A DNA stretch of 64,000 bases, taken from the NCBI GenBank assembly GCA_003993805.1, contig RSEF01000020.1:6483014-6547013 (forward strand), in the 5' to 3' direction. Of this stretch, positions 26,925 through 40,583 are shown piece by piece. This DNA is from Himantopus leucocephalus (lineage: Eukaryota > Chordata > Aves > Charadriiformes > Recurvirostridae). Both the position numbers and the translations under genes were made by a program. Every line of letters begins with the position of its first letter. Position 1 is the first letter of the stretch. The notes beneath the pieces were generated by a model, which saw nothing but the letters and a program-made list of their open reading frames with translations, had not been told where the DNA came from and did not search any database.

Positions 26925-26950
26925 AAGTGTGCATTAATATTAGAAGGCTT

Positions 26951-29900
26951 TAATTGTATTTATGTTTAGAATTTTGATCCCTTATGGAATTCTTGATTTG
27001 TTGGAAGTATCTTCCTACAGATCACATTTAGCTAACAGTATGTAAACTGGTGGCGAAAGGCAATTGTCTTTATCCAGCTGCTGCTGCTGTGCCAAGGAGA
27101 ATCTTTAGTTTTAGTTTAAACCTCAGACTCACATAGACTTCACAGTTGGTAACATTACGTGATGCTAAGGAACTGCTGAAACGAATTTCTAGATCCATGT
27201 GCTGTCTGAAGGTGCTCTGTCATTGCAGTGACCTTTATGTGCTGTAGTCCTGAGGAAATCAAATCCCTGCGCAGTTGCATGTCACACTGTCTGTCAAGTT
27301 CAAGGGGCACTTCACAACATGAAATTTTACCTGTTTTCCCTCAAATAGCAAAGCGTAAAAAGGTGACCTTCTCTTCAAATCTGGATAAAAATGGGGCTGT
27401 GAAATTTTGGCCTTTTCCAAGTGTAAAGTGTCTCCACTTCAGAGGATTACCAGAAGGTACTCGTGCATTCACTTCAGCGTTGTGGTGAAACAAGGTTCTT
27501 CCTGGGTTAGGAAAGAAAAAGGGAATGACTTTTTGTGAAACTTTGTGAAACTTGCTGCTGGCTTCTAGCCTGGAATACTTCTCAATCCTTCGGTAGCTCG
27601 GAGGGTATCTGTGAAGACAATGCGACTAATACTTTGTCAGCATCGTGTGTGTGTGTTTATTTAAAATAGCTTGGTATCTAAAGATGTTAAATGGGAATCG
27701 GAACAGTGCTTGATAATTAGAGCGGGCTGCTTGATTACCTCTGGTTTTTAGAGCGGTTGTAAGAGTGTCCTTGCCCTGTTCAGGAGGATATGGTTGGTGC
27801 ATGTTTGGGGCCTCCCCCAACCTTCGTACTTCAAGTAACGGTTTTAAAACCTTGAAATTATCTGTTTTGCTTTGCAAGTTGTACAGGTTAGAGCATTCCA
27901 CCCTGACCGGGGCCGTGCTGCGCCAGGAGCTCTGCTGGCAAGAGCCATGTGTTAACAACATTTGCCGTATGAAGTTGGGTGGTGCTTTAAAAAAATAAAA
28001 GGGTTCACTGTAAATTTTCTCACCCCGGAGTCGCGCTCTTTGAACACGTCAGTGCCCCAGTGTGCTTCTGTGCCACTCTCAGCCAAGTAGGAGCAGTACG
28101 GAAAAATAATGCCCTAAGAGTCAGCTGCCATTCAGTCTGCCTGTTGTAGCTTTGTCAGCGATGTGACCTACAGACTATGTAGTGGAAGAGACCAGTCATC
28201 CCGCAGCCTGGTTCCGTGTTTGTGCCTCAGAAATGAGGTGGGGAAACGAAACTGTCTTGCCTGATTTATCCTACCTCTGGCAGTGTAAAGGCAAAGTGTT
28301 TAGTGGATCCCTGCTGACTTTCAGTTTATGTCCTGAGCCAGGGTCTCTAAAGAGAAAGATACGAGGGGATAATAAATAAAAGAAGTGTATTGGCCATAAA
28401 ATAAATGCTGTTCCTTGGAGCAGGTGCTGCTGGAGGTGGCTGAAGCAGCGCTTAGGGAGGAGGCTGGTTTGAGCAGGACTGCCCCTCGCTGGTTGCTGCG
28501 GAGGGTCTACGGGCCATCCTTGTACCAAACTGGCGGGACAATTCCAGTAAAAGCCCTCACCTGCTGCTGGTTTCAGTGTGTGCGGAGCGAGCTGCTCGCT
28601 CGGCCCGCAGGAGGAAGACGGTAGATGGAGCTAGCAAGCTTTACAACGCGTGGCTCTGAGTAAGGTGCAAATGCTGCTCAGTGTCAATGCTGAGTCCTCT
28701 TGTGGGAACCACTTTTAATATTTATCCTGAATCGATTTCAATTTTTAAAGCCTGTTTATCATTACTTTCTCACTGTACAGCCATTAACTTGCTAGGGAGA
28801 AGCCCAGCACTGCAGCGAGATTTTAATTGTTAATAAAGACTAACTGTTTGCCTCTTGCTTTGTTGTAATTAAGCTCTGCGTGTGTATGTAGGGAGTATAT
28901 GCTTAAATATGCCTTTTCTGTACTCTTTCAACTTCTTGCAGTGCTTTGGATTTAAAGTTTAAATTTCTTCTACTGTCATAATAATTCTTAAGCCAGCAAG
29001 TGTCATCAGCTGCTGTGTGAGGCACCAGAGCTGTCTGTGGTTCACCCGAGGGCCCTCCGGGGACACGGAGCAGGAGCAGCAGCCGGTGAGAGTGGCCGTA
29101 CCCATCGGTCTCGGGCAAACAGCCTGACCGAGGGATGGGCTGCTCCGAATGCTTTACGTTAGCACTGCTTCAGAGCCGGGACACCGGAGCGCCCTGTGGC
29201 CCTGCCAGGCAGATGCGATGTAGAGGAACAGTGTAAGTTACGCCAGTTTAACGAGGGAAGAAACCCAGCGAGATACGCAGTGGGCCACGCTCTTACTGCT
29301 TTGCCGAGTACCAGCCTCTCTAGTGTCTTGTCAGAGTTGTAGGAGCTGTTTGTGGCGTCCCTTGCTGTTTGTGGGAATTGGCCGTTAGGCGTTTGAGGTC
29401 AGTGCTTACCTACAGGACAGTGTTTCCTGCATCAACAAACAGCGCAGCGAATTCAATTTTTTTTTCAAGCTGGCACCGACTTATACTGAAACAAGGGAGT
29501 TCCAGTTCTGCACGGACCTGTAAATATGTGTCTGCTTCAAGCCCTACCTACCTTGAGCTGAAAGAAGGTGAAGAGAATTTGATAGTGATGTTCTTAATAC
29601 CTATTTTTTTTTACATATTCTTTTGTATTTAAGCAGCATTTTCTGATGGCTTAGAGTTTTCCTCAGTCAGTGGAAATTGCCGTATTGCATTAATCTTTGG
29701 CTAGGGTGCTTTCCAAAGGCGTGCTAACCTTGCTGTTGACGTAAGATTCAGGTCCCTTAATAGCTTCTCGTTTTCTCTGGTCTTGCTGTAGCAGATTGCT
29801 GGAGAATGTGCTTAACTTTTAAGCCTGTGAAGAGGCTCAGTGAAGTCAAATTTAAGTTAGGCGCATGCTTAAGTGCTTTGTTGGACCAGAGCCAGCACGC

Positions 29901-30600
29901 TCAGCCTCTGATAGGAAAGAGACTTTTTCAGCCTTTCCTGAGCATCTTCTTCCTAGCCCTCCCTTCTTGGTGCTACGTCCTTGGTGCTTGTGCCTTTACA
30001 TTTTCCCCTGATGTCTTCCACATTTGTTGTAGCAAAAAAGCAAAGAGCAGAAGACGCCGTGGGAGATAAGGAGATAAGCTAGATTCTCATCATTTTATAT
30101 CTGTCAAGCATCTTGTCGCCTTTTTCATCCTTATCTCCTTTTAAATAAAGCCTACAAAGGGTTTTCAGAAATGTGGGTCCTGTCCTAATTTTCTGCCTCT
30201 CGAGCCAGGTTGTTGGTGGCTTTGCCCTGACACGTCTAGAAAGCCCTGCGGTACCTTGATGGGTAATAGAAGGGGAGAATAAATGTTAAATGGTCTGGCT
30301 AAAAGTCCCTTTCCCCTCTCCATCGCTCAACATTTATTCTTCTATGTTGTATTATTTCATTAGCTCTCCACTTACCACAGAATGTTTCAGGATAGCCAAA
30401 GCTGAAGGGTTTTTTTGGAAGAAAAAGAAGCAGGAGTTTCGGAAAGAAAAGGGAAGCAAACTTTTGAGCCATCTTCATCAGAAACGATGAGTCCGTTTTC
30501 CCTTCTACTCGCTCTTTTTATGGAGCTGCTTTAAAACCACGTGTTCGTAATTGGCCTGATAATGGTCTCCAGATCTACAGAGAGCAGAATTTGTGTTTGC
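26951..30600. other. Downstream intergenic region, moderate GC
   Basis: No gene, RNA or transposon is recognised. Composition is still similar to the UBE2V1 introns, with a few short GC-rich patches near 28.4-28.6 and 29.0-29.2 kb. Confidence 0.65.
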
Positions 30601-32864
30601 CTCATGGTGGAGGCTTTGTGGGGCAGGTATGTGCTTATTTGTTGGTAATAAGTGCAGGCAGAGGGAAGAGGGGGCAGCGGGGGGGCTGGAGGGCTGGGGG
30701 CACCGAGCCTGCGCACGCGGAGCGCGGCAGGGTAACGGAGAGAGGAGTGGGTTTGTGAGCTGGCAAACAGCTGCTTTCCCTCCCCTCGGGGCAGGGGGAG
30801 CACACACAGTCACCCACCTTTAGGAGTATTCCTGGAAATTTGGAGTAATATTTAGTTACAGCTTTTTGTAATCATTGAGACTCGGATGCTGTGTAAATGG
30901 GATCGGGATGTACACCGGCTGCGTGCGTCATCCCGGAGCGGTGAGCGGGACTGGAGAAACAACCGCAGCAGAACAGAGATCTCAGTAAAGTATCTGCCAA
31001 ACTTCTGTCCCTCCGAAGAGACCTCTTAAATCCCTGGGCTACCAGATTAGATGTTGTCCAAGGTTAGCGGCCAGATGTTTCTCAGCTGCTTGGACTGGTT
31101 TCCAGCTGAGACCAAGTGAGTGGCTATCCAACATGTAAGTATTAATATAAACATTTTAGAGGCCTTGCCTTGAGCGAGCCATTAAAAACTTCCCACGATA
31201 CTGCGAGCGGTGCTGGCTTCCTTAGAGAGCACCAGTATTTTGTATATCGCACTTGAATATCCTGAGCGGGTCAGACGCGGGCTGCCACCTGCTCATGCAG
31301 CGCTGGGGCCGGGCCTCCCCCTTGTTTGAGTGGCGCCAGAGCAGTGTGGTCCCTGGAATTTGATTATTTGTGTTAGCAGATAATTTAGGCCAGAAGGCTG
31401 AGAGTGTTCCCTTTCCTTCCCTGGATGTCGTCATGCTTCCCAGCAAAACACAGTCCCGGGTCCTGTGTCCCTTCCCCTCCCCTCACCCCGCAAGTATAAC
31501 AAAAACGCTTTCAACGTCCCTTCTTCTGAAGGGTCACTGTCCACTCATTTTAAGCTTGGTTTTGGCTTGTGCAGGCCTGCCAGGAGTGGAGGATTTCATT
31601 AAATCCAGCATGTAGAGCCATGTTTTTAATTATTACATGTATAAAAAAAAACCAGAATGAGTTTTTAATGCGTGGTTCTTTTCCTGAAACATTCCTAATG
31701 CCACCCATGAGCTTTGGTGTTCGAACATGACCGATGGGAAATGACCCTCTCTGGTCTCCCACTGGCGTGAAATGAGACCCTTCTAACGCTCTCCATCACT
31801 TTCATTGGGCTTTAATGCTCCGGTTCTCCAAGACCTGCCTTGCTCTAGCCCTAAGCGGAATAGCATTTTACGCCAAAGCTAGGTCCCGCTGGAGGTGAGG
31901 GATGTTTATTTGCAGAGGCAGATGCTGTTCCGCAGACGTGAGTGTACTGGGGCCGGGTCCCAGGGGAGGAGTTTGCACCTCGGGGCTGGCGCCTGCAGCG
32001 AGTGCAGCAGCTGACCTCGGTCCCCTTCCCTTGGAGTTTCTCTGTCACAGCCTGAGAAGACATTACGGGTCTTCCAGGGTTCCTCGTTGGTGTGAGCCGC
32101 TGCCGCAGCAGTGCCGGGAGGGTGTGCGTTGGGAGGGCGATGTGCTGGTCCGTGTCGTGGGGGCTCCGGTTCCCCAGATAGACCCTGCTCCCAATTGCCT
32201 GTTACCTGGGATCGCTGCCGGAGCTGCTCGGGGCGAGATGCGGTGGGAGAGCTCCTCTTGTGGAGGGGCTTTTTCTTATGAAAGGTTTGAAAGCCAGGGG
32301 TGTTCAGGGCATGGGCGAAAAGGGAGGATTTAACAGAAATAATGCTGGCGTTTAGGCTGGAAGGGTTCATGTACGGCGCCTTCATCCAGCACCTGGCAGC
32401 CTCACTGGGCACAGTCAGCCTGGCCAAACGCTCGCTGAAATAACGGGCCCCCAAAACACATAGCTTATTTATAGCTGTGGTTGAAAAAATCCAAAAATAT
32501 CACCATGGGAGATGTTTGCTCTATTGGGCTCTGAAAAGGAGCTCCTGAAGTTGCAGGCCATAATTTAGTTTGTTGAAAGCCAAAAAATCTGAACCTGCAA
32601 AAGCCAGGGCAGCCTCTGCTTCTCGCTTGTCAAAATCCTCCCTCTGCTGCTGCTGTCATTGCGGAGCAGTGGGGAAAAGGGCTCTTAATTAAGGAATTGT
32701 GTTCCCCTTGGGAAGGTGGTGCTCCCATCGGCTGCTCCAGGAGCTATGGCCCTGCCTCTCCCTGCCAGGTTTTGGGTTGTTGGCACAGTCTGTGTATGCT
32801 CTGCAGGTTGAACCCATCCATCTGCTAGCCTTGTGGCATTCCTACCCGCGGTGCATAATTACCT

Positions 32865-32865
<1 letters not shown>

Positions 32866-32913
<48 letters not shown>

Positions 32914-32922
32914 CAACAACAA
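32866..32922. repeat. (TAA)15(CAA)4 microsatellite
   Basis: Fifteen uninterrupted TAA units (32866-32910) run directly into four CAA units (32911-32922). The pure TAA block should be length-polymorphic. The compound structure suggests a T-to-C change that spread from one edge. Confidence 0.97.
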
Positions 32923-34666
32923 AGTTTAGGAAATAAGACTTTTAAACTAGCTTCTCCAGAGTAGGGTGGTGTCTGATCAGTTCGCGTGCTGTGGTTTAGC
33001 TCAGTTATCTCTGTTTACAATCAATGAAATTTTGTAAGGCAGAAATGTGCTATTATAACCTACAATTTTTCAGGTTTGGGGCTGGAGTGACTCTGATAAG
33101 CCCCACGTGTGTTTTTTATTGTACGATCAACCATCACGCTGCTCGTAAGTGAGAATCTAAGACCAGAGTGCTGTTTCTACCCTCGGCTTTTTGTGTTGGT
33201 TTTCCCCCCTCCCCATTCCCGCGGTGCTCGTGCCCTGCGCACCGCCGGCTCCCTCCGTGCTGTGTGTTAAACGTGAGACACTGCAGCCCCGAGCCGGGCA
33301 GCATCGCGGGCTTGGAGGCACGAGGACGGTGCTGATGCACAGCTGAGGAATGGGCAAAGGGGACAGGAGGCATTTGTGCCTGAGAAGGTTGTTCTACACC
33401 TCTGATTCGCTTGGCCAAGGAGCGTATGTCCATGTGCCTGCATCCTTCTGTCTGTCTGTGAGTGTGTTCAGCGTTCACGACGTGATGCTGCTCTGCGCTG
33501 TGGTGCAGCGGCGGGGCCGTGGGTGCCGCCTGGGCACCGCTCACCGCTGCGCCCAGCTGTGGTCCCCCCGCCGCTGGCGCACACCTCGCTGCATCCCCTT
33601 CGGAGCATGGTTTGCAGGATTGCTTTGCCGCACGTCTCCGCTGGGTTGATGCAGTACAACTGTCATGGTTGTGTGTGCTGGTCAGAAGGGAGAGGAAACA
33701 AAAGGGACTGCAGGGTTATATTTTGGGTGAAACCTGCAAAATAATGAGACCACTGTTGACAAAGTGAAGATGCCTGTTGTTACCTTGGTGAAAGCATGGG
33801 TTTCTCCTGTATCCTGAGCAGCAGCAGTGTGAGAATGGGTTCTCAACATGCTCTTTCTTATTAACGAGCATTCAGCTAGTGCCAAAGTGTGGATTTGTTA
33901 CTCCTGGCAAAGACCATCCCTGTTTTCTTCATGGAGACCACCTGGAGGACATATGATCCAGACAGATCGACCTGCTGCTTCTACAAACATCCTCAAGTTG
34001 CTTTACAGCAGTGATGTTCAACGGGGCAGAGAGCTCCCACACCAGGCGCTCTGCTCCCGCTGCCGTATGTGCCCTGTTGCCGAATCGTTTCTCTTTGGCA
34101 TCAGTAAAAGTCAAACGCTTGAGTTCGACTGTGTTGGACATGGACTCTGCATGGAGTAGTGCGATTCTGGTGTTGGTCTGGAGGCAGGAGAGCAGCTGCG
34201 GGAGTTCGTTAGTAGAGGATGAAGGCGGCTGTTGCAGTGGGTGTGGATTGCCCTGGGTTTGTGGAAGGGAGAAATCATCAAGCGATGTTTTTAATGAGAT
34301 TATCGGATCAGCTGGTAGAAGCAGCAGTGCTGAGATAGTGTGCCCTACTCGTGCCTTTTTTGCCTGACGGTCTCGGCTGTCCCACCATGGGCAAAGCACT
34401 GGAGTGAAACCTGTCTCATCAGCCCCCACCGTTACTAATGGGGGGACTCTGCTTTGGGGTGTCCCTAACCCTGCTGAGTGCTGCCTCTGCCCTCCAGCCC
34501 CTCAATGCTCTCACCAATAACTTGCAGCGAAAGGCGGGGAGAGCTGGGCGATGGGCTGACGGGCTGCTTTTTAGCCACGCGGGAGCTCCTGCTCCGAGAA
34601 GGTGCAGTGCAGGAGGAGGGGGGAGCCCCCCTCCAGCCCCCAGGCAGGCTCTGCTGCGGGGACACC

Positions 34667-34684
34667 GGGGGGGGGGGGGGGGGN
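34667..34684. repeat. Poly-G run ending in an N
   Basis: There are 17 G followed by one N at 34684. Homopolymer length is probably unresolved. Confidence 0.9.
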
Positions 34685-37600
34685 TCCACCCCATCTGGCA
34701 GCAGGCGAGAAGTTGCCCACCCCTGTGTGCAGGCGAGCCTGAACTTGGCAGGTGCTTCACTGTAACTCGCTTTGTGTCTTCACCTGTAGGAGCCGAGAGG
34801 TCTTGCTTTTGGGAACAATGCTAACTTTGAATTCCACAAGCACAGTTTTTTAGCATTTCTGTGCAATAGCACCTATATTTTTGGTGTGTCCTGGTGTGAA
34901 GGAGAGCAGAATGCAGCTTCTCTCTTTGTTTTTTAAAGGTTTTTAAGAATGTCGAGTAACTGAGGTGCTCTGAACAGAGTGGTGTAATGAAGCGGCCCAT
35001 TCCCAACCATTTAACCCCCAGGTGCTCCTGCTGCTGCCCCAGCAGACCACAGTTCATGTCTGCAGCTCCCACCGTTCAATCGTAACCACAGATTTTTGGG
35101 CCCTTGTTCTTTAACATCACTCCCCGCGCATCCTCTGTAATCCTGCACCCTCTGCCAACCCCCCTGTGCGTCCCGGCCCTGCCTTCTGCCCGGAGGAGAA
35201 GCAAAGCCAGCGCCTCGGGAGCAGTCCCGGGGCTGCTCTGCCAGCGGGGAGCGGGGCTGCTCTCCCAGTAACCCTTTGCAGGGTGACAGTGGGCTTCTGG
35301 GGGTGCTTTCACCCAACATTTCTTGCTCGGCCAAACACCCGCCGCAGAGCTTTGCTGCAGAAGCTGCTCGCCCGGCTCTCGTGAGCTGGTGGGGTTTTCT
35401 AACACCCTCTTGGGCACACAAAATGCGCTGGCTTTTGCTTGGTGACCGGCCGGTTTGCAGCGGGTGATGTGCCTGTGAGACGCCACAGTCACATCCCTTG
35501 GTGGGAGCAATCGTGTGCCGGCACTAATCCCGGTCAGAGTCCAGGAGCAGTCGGATCTGGGGCTGGGAGTTGGATCCGTTCCTGTTTCCATTCCCTGCAG
35601 CTCGGCATTGCCGGCTGGGAAAAGGATGCAGTTTGGTTGACAAGAAAAATGAGAAGTTATTTTCCCTCTCTCTAGCACAGAAAGCATTCCTGCAAGCGGG
35701 AATTGTCAGCCCTGGATGCTGGGATGGGTGTTTTCAATCATTCCATTTCCTTGTATTTCTCGCTCATTTTTTTACCCGTTTTGATTTATTTTTAATGGCC
35801 CTGACACCCTTGTTTATAATAATAAATAGCAAACGTGTGGACACAATGAGACTGTTTCAGGTTCAAGTGTTTTTAATAACCTTGCAGCGAGAAACAGACC
35901 CAAGCCGAAATCTGGAGAAACCCGATGAAGACTCTCTGCTGCTGCAGTGAAATACGATTTCGGAGTCGCTGCTGTGCAAACAGCCCCGGACAGCGATCGC
36001 TTCACCGCTTTGACTCCCGGCCAGTCTTTTTAGACAAGACTCCCCTTTGTATCGCTCCAAATCCTGACTTCCAAGCAGTGTTTTTGTCTTCCAGACATGA
36101 CCTGATTTAAGCAAAGGAGAGACAAAGGGGTAGGTAAAGATATTCTTTTATTACTATTATTTATCTGTGCCTGCGCAGCCCTCCTCAGCGCATGCCCTGT
36201 CCCGAGCAGGGGCCGGGTAATTCCCATCTGGGATGTTGCGGCGGTGCAAGGCGAAGGGAAAAAGTGACGATCGGCATTGTGAGGCCTCATGCCGTTTAAT
36301 TAAGTAAAACCTTATTAGCTATTTTCAATGGTTTAACAACTTCGAGGGCGCTGTCGTTTGCCAAGAACAATACTTCGGCGGGTCTGCCGGCAGCAGAGAC
36401 AGGCTGCTCGTGCCTGTCGTTCGAGGCACAAATCCGGGGCCGGCTGCTGGAAAAATGCTACCCTGGGTCAGAGGCGAGTATCTGCCTTTCAGGAAAACAA
36501 GGATTTGTTTTTGGAGAATCAGAGGGTGGTAATGCAACCCCTGGGGAGGGGGCCAGCCCCCCGTGGCCAGTGGGAGCCCTGGCAGGGCTTTGAGGGGGGT
36601 GGCAGAGGGCAGGAGGGCAGTGGAGGGGCTGAGCACGTGTGGTACCCGGGTCCCGGGGCTGAGGGTCATGCCGGCAGCCCTTGGGCGGTTTGGATGGGCA
36701 CCTCCCGCATGGCCACAGCCCCAGCAGCTTGTCCCGTCTCCCTCTCCCATGTCTGTAGGGCACACGCCGTGGTTTCCCTGCCCGTGCAGGGGCAAGTCTG
36801 GGCTTCTCTGCTCACTCCTGGTGCTGCAGCATCCCCGTACCCATAGGGCAGAGGACTGTCCAGATCTCCTCCTCCCAGTGACTGCCCTGCAAAGAGATGC
36901 AGGGGGGTGAAACCGCCTTGGCTGTGCCCTGGCAGGGCTCCCCAAACCTTCCCATGCAGGAAAGGCCCTTTTCCCTGAACTTGGCAGATCTCCTGTAGGA
37001 GTTTTCCCTGCTTCTGCCCTCCCACCTCCCTGGCATCCCTCCTGGGGATGCGCGTAGAGCAGAGCTGTAGTCACACCACACTATCCTCTGCCTTGGCATC
37101 GAGCTGGGCTTTCCTGGCCGGTTTGGGGAGGGAGCCATGTCTTATGCCTGGCAGGACTTAGTGGAGAGAGGGTGGTGATGGTGAGTGGTGGCCCCAGCGC
37201 TGCGGGTGGCAAAGACGCACTGGATCTCAATGGGGAGGGAAGCGCAGGGCACCCTGCAACCTCTGCGGCTCCCTCCTGCGTGCCCTGTGTGCCACGGTCC
37301 TGCCACAGCGCAGGAAGGAAAGGGGTTTGCGTGGAGCTGGGGCCCTGCTGTGCCAGGGGATCACCTACAAATTATCGTTGCCCTCGTTAGCAGAGATGGA
37401 GCCCGTCCAAGTACCCCTGCGCTGGAGTGGTTCTGGCCTCCGCTGGCACTGGGGTGTCCCAGGCAGTGGCCTGGGGTACGGCTGGGAGCAGCCCCTGGGT
37501 GCATGCACTGAGTTTTGCATGTCCTTAGCTGGAGCTGGGAGCCGGGAAATCTTCTCCTTGCTCCCTCTGCAGAGAGCCGCCCTGTCCCAAGGCCAAGCGG

Positions 37601-38711
37601 GGCCACGCTCAGCCCTTTGTCTTTACGGGGTCTTCTGCCCTATTTATCTTCCCCAAATGACATCTCCCCTCCCCACTCCATGCAACCCCCCCCGAAAAAT
37701 AATAAACGGCGGCAGGCTCTGTAAACAGAGCCTATCTCCAAAGCTGTTTGAAATGTAGACAGGCTCAAGTGAATTAGTTCAGCGAGGACTTAATTGCCGT
37801 CCTGTCTGTCAGCGTGCGGCGCTGAGGGTTAGCAGGGGAGCGCTGTGGCAGGGAGATGGATGGGGTCCTGCGCCGGGGTGGCAGCCGGGGTCACTGCTCC
37901 AGAAACCACGTCCTGGTGTGACCCCCGCCGAGATAAGCGGTGTCTGCGCCGTCCCCATCACTGGCTCGTCCTGCTGCTCTGACCCTCCCTGGCCTCCCCC
38001 GAAATCCAGCCCAGAATGAAAACACTGGGAGAAGGGCCTGGGTTTGCAAAAAATGAGCTGTCATCCCTTCCCCGTGCCAGCTGGGGCTGGGGGGCAGTTG
38101 GCCTTGTTGGGGCTCAGGGTTGCTGCTCCCCACAGGCTGTGGAAGGGAACAGGGCTGTAGTGGCTGCTGATGGCAGCATCATGTGTCCCCGAAGCACGAG
38201 GCATCACAGAGCGGCTGGCCGGAACCTTTCTCCATCGAATGGGGAGATACCCCAGCCAGGAGAAATTCCTTCAATCATATATAAGAGGAGCAAAATATTA
38301 ATCCCCCTGTCCCTTCCCGAGCAGAAGCAGCGCTGTATCGCTCCTGCATTGCAGAACAATCCCCACAGCCCCAGGCAGACGCCCAACCCCGACGGAGCCG
38401 GCTGCATCCCTTTCGCACGCTGCTCCAGTCAGCGTGAGCGCAGCTGGTGGGCAAAGACGCTGGAAAAAAATCAAGGGATAACCATCCCCCTGCTTAGGCC
38501 TGTCACAGCGCGAGGGTTTTCGGAGGGGGAAGGCAGGAGACTTCCCAGGGCAGGCGGATGGGGGCCCAGGCGGGTAACCGCGGGGGGCAGCACCCTCGGG
38601 GTACGCTGCAAATGGGGTGTCAGTGCGGGGAGCTGCCGCCTCGCCGCGGGGGGACCGGGCTTTGGTGAAGGCAGCCGTCAGCAGGGCGTCTGGCCGGGCT
38701 CTTCCCCACCT

Positions 38712-39250
38712 CCCCATTAATTAAACGGCAGCCTCTTATGCATGTGGAAAAGGAAGGAGAAAAAGAAAAAAAGATCAGCAAGCTCGAGCCCTTAGATTAC
38801 TGTTTACCCCCTCGAGGAGCACAGAAGTATATTGTCCATTTAATAGAAGCCTATAAATCACTGAAAAACATTTATAAAATAATTGAAGGTAATGGGAACC
38901 ATTTGTTTAAATAACATCACGTTCATGCCCCAGAGGTGCAATAAAAGTTAGATTAATTGATAGGATTTTATATCTCACTGTGAAAAACCAAGTCACATTC
39001 TAGACACCGACAGTTTGGGAAAGCTGCAAATTCATCAGGCACCCAGCTACTATCAAAATAGTCTCTTCCATGCGAAGAGGCACATTTATATGACCCTGAA
39101 GGGTTTTGGGATGAGAACTATTTACTTAAACTGTGAAGTGAACTAGCCAGTGTGAGATCCTGACCCAGATTGGGGTTTTTTTCCTTCCTCTTCTATCTGC
39201 TGTTTCATTTTTTTTCCATTATGATAAAAAGCAAATAAATATCTCTAAAC
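38712..39250. promoter_or_regulatory. AT-rich island, candidate conserved non-coding element
   Basis: About 540 bp of AT-rich, low-repeat sequence sits abruptly inside GC-rich DNA. It contains an ATTAATTAAA homeodomain word (38716-38725), a forkhead-like TGTTTAC (38801-38807) and a GATTAATTGATAGG cluster (about 38952-38965). Further A/T-rich sites lie at about 38860-38885. No frame longer than a few dozen codons runs through it. Enhancer function is inferred from composition and motif density only. Confidence 0.45.
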
Positions 39251-40562
39251 CAAAGGCTCATTCCTAATCCGGGGCTAAAGTGTCCCGCGTCCATCCGTGC
39301 CCATGAGAACGGCACCTCAGAGGCAGGGGGTGAGGAGACTGGGGCTGGAGCAGGGATGTGGGCTGGGGGAGCCGTGCCGTGCCGGGGGCAGCTGCCCCGT
39401 CCTGCGTGCTCACCCCAAACCTTGCCGGGTGCCTGCCAGCCACCGTGCCGCTCTCCTGGCCACGTCCCAGCCCCGTGGCGGGGTTTGCTCCCTTCGGGCT
39501 CCTCTCCACTGCCAGCCGGGGCCAGCAGCAAGCCGCTTTCGGGTTGTAAACCGTCCCCTCCCTCCCCTTTTCCCCTGTAACCGTGTTTTGTGGTTTATTT
39601 GGTTAAAGGGCAGAAAAATGAAACAAAGCATGGGTTTTAGCAAAAGGGCAGCTGGTGGGGCGATGGGAGCCGCAGGCGGGCAGGGACTCCCCAGCCCTGC
39701 CACCGGTCTGCCTCCCCCGGGCTCCCCCGCTGCCCACGCTCTGGCCCAGTTTTGCCCTGGTTTTCCCCAAACTCCATTTTCACTTCTTTCCCCTCCTTTC
39801 AGCAACTCTCTCGTGTGCTGGAGAGGGCGGCCAGCAGGGAGCCCAGGTTCTGCCACGCAAGACAGTGGCACATGGGATTGTCACCCCCAGGCCACCCCAT
39901 CGTCCTGCAGCCCCGTGGCTCCCTGGTGCCAGCAACAGGGACATCGCTTTTCTCAAAAACACCCTTCAGGGCTTGTCTCTACAGCAACTCCATCAACCCC
40001 ACTGTGGAGGTGCACCCACAGCACGGGTGTCCCCAAATGCAGCCCCTTGGGGTGGGTGGCACAGTGGGAACCCACCTTGCTGGGAGCCCCACACCAAAAC
40101 ATTCCCGGGAAGCCCATCCCTGGGGAAGGACCGGCTCCCAGCGCCCCTCGCCAGCCAGCCACGCCGAGCCTGAGCGCGCGGCGCAGCCGGGCTTCGCATC
40201 AGCTTTTGATAAAGGCGCCCTGTCAAACAAGGGCTGAATAAATCATGATGTGTTACCAAGACGCATTACAGCTTTTAAAACAACCACCATGGCATTCTAC
40301 CCCACGGACTGATGAGTCTGGGGATGCCAGATCCCTGGCGCTCCGCAGCCTTGCTGGAGCCAGCTCACATCTGGAGTGCAGTAAACGTACCCAGAAGCAA
40401 GAAAGCAGCTCTGTAAGGGTCAGGAGTACAGAGAGCGGCTGCTGACTCCAGGCGCCACCCCAAAACCCACATGCATTTCCTTGTGTAAACACATGTGGCC
40501 AAAAGGCAGCCATGGTCACCTTTCTCCAACGTGAGCCCTATAAAACCGCCAGCAAAGTGAGG

Positions 40563-40583
40563 AACAATGTCACTATTATTGTT
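40563..40583. promoter_or_regulatory. Inverted pair of SOX-like motifs
   Basis: AACAAT (40563-40568) and ATTGTT (40578-40583) face each other across 9 bp. SOX-E dimer sites are inverted pairs, but their usual spacing is 3-5 bp, so this is a weak candidate. Confidence 0.2.

Larger units (their letters stand above)
25270..26950 (+). other. UBE2V1: UBE2V1 3' UTR (probable extent)
   Basis: This is AT-rich sequence after the stop, beginning with an A/C-rich run at 25269-25294. AATAAA hexamers occur at 26742-26747 and 26919-26924. Either gives a UTR of about 1.5-1.7 kb, close to my recollection of the mammalian length. The A-rich tract at about 26698-26740, just before the first signal, could produce internally primed cDNAs. 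Confidence 0.65.
30600..38700. other. GC-rich intergenic region, first part
   Basis: GC content is visibly higher from here on. Many overlapping open frames appear on both strands, as expected from the scarcity of stop codons in GC-rich DNA; none shows a recognisable domain. Contents noted separately are a TAA/CAA microsatellite at 32866-32922 and a G run with N at 34667-34684. AT-richer patches lie at about 35.75-35.87 and 36.1-36.33 kb. Confidence 0.65.

Noticed and set aside
32699..32929. Frame encoding a run of asparagines
   Set aside because: The run is simply the TAA/CAA microsatellite read in another frame.
39297..40241. 314-codon + strand frame
   Set aside because: It overlaps frames on the other strand, has no recognisable domain and has low-complexity Pro/Ser/Gly-rich composition.
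40563..40583. SOX dimer site as a firm regulatory call
   Set aside because: The 9-bp spacing is outside the usual 3-5 bp, so it is kept only as a low-confidence feature.
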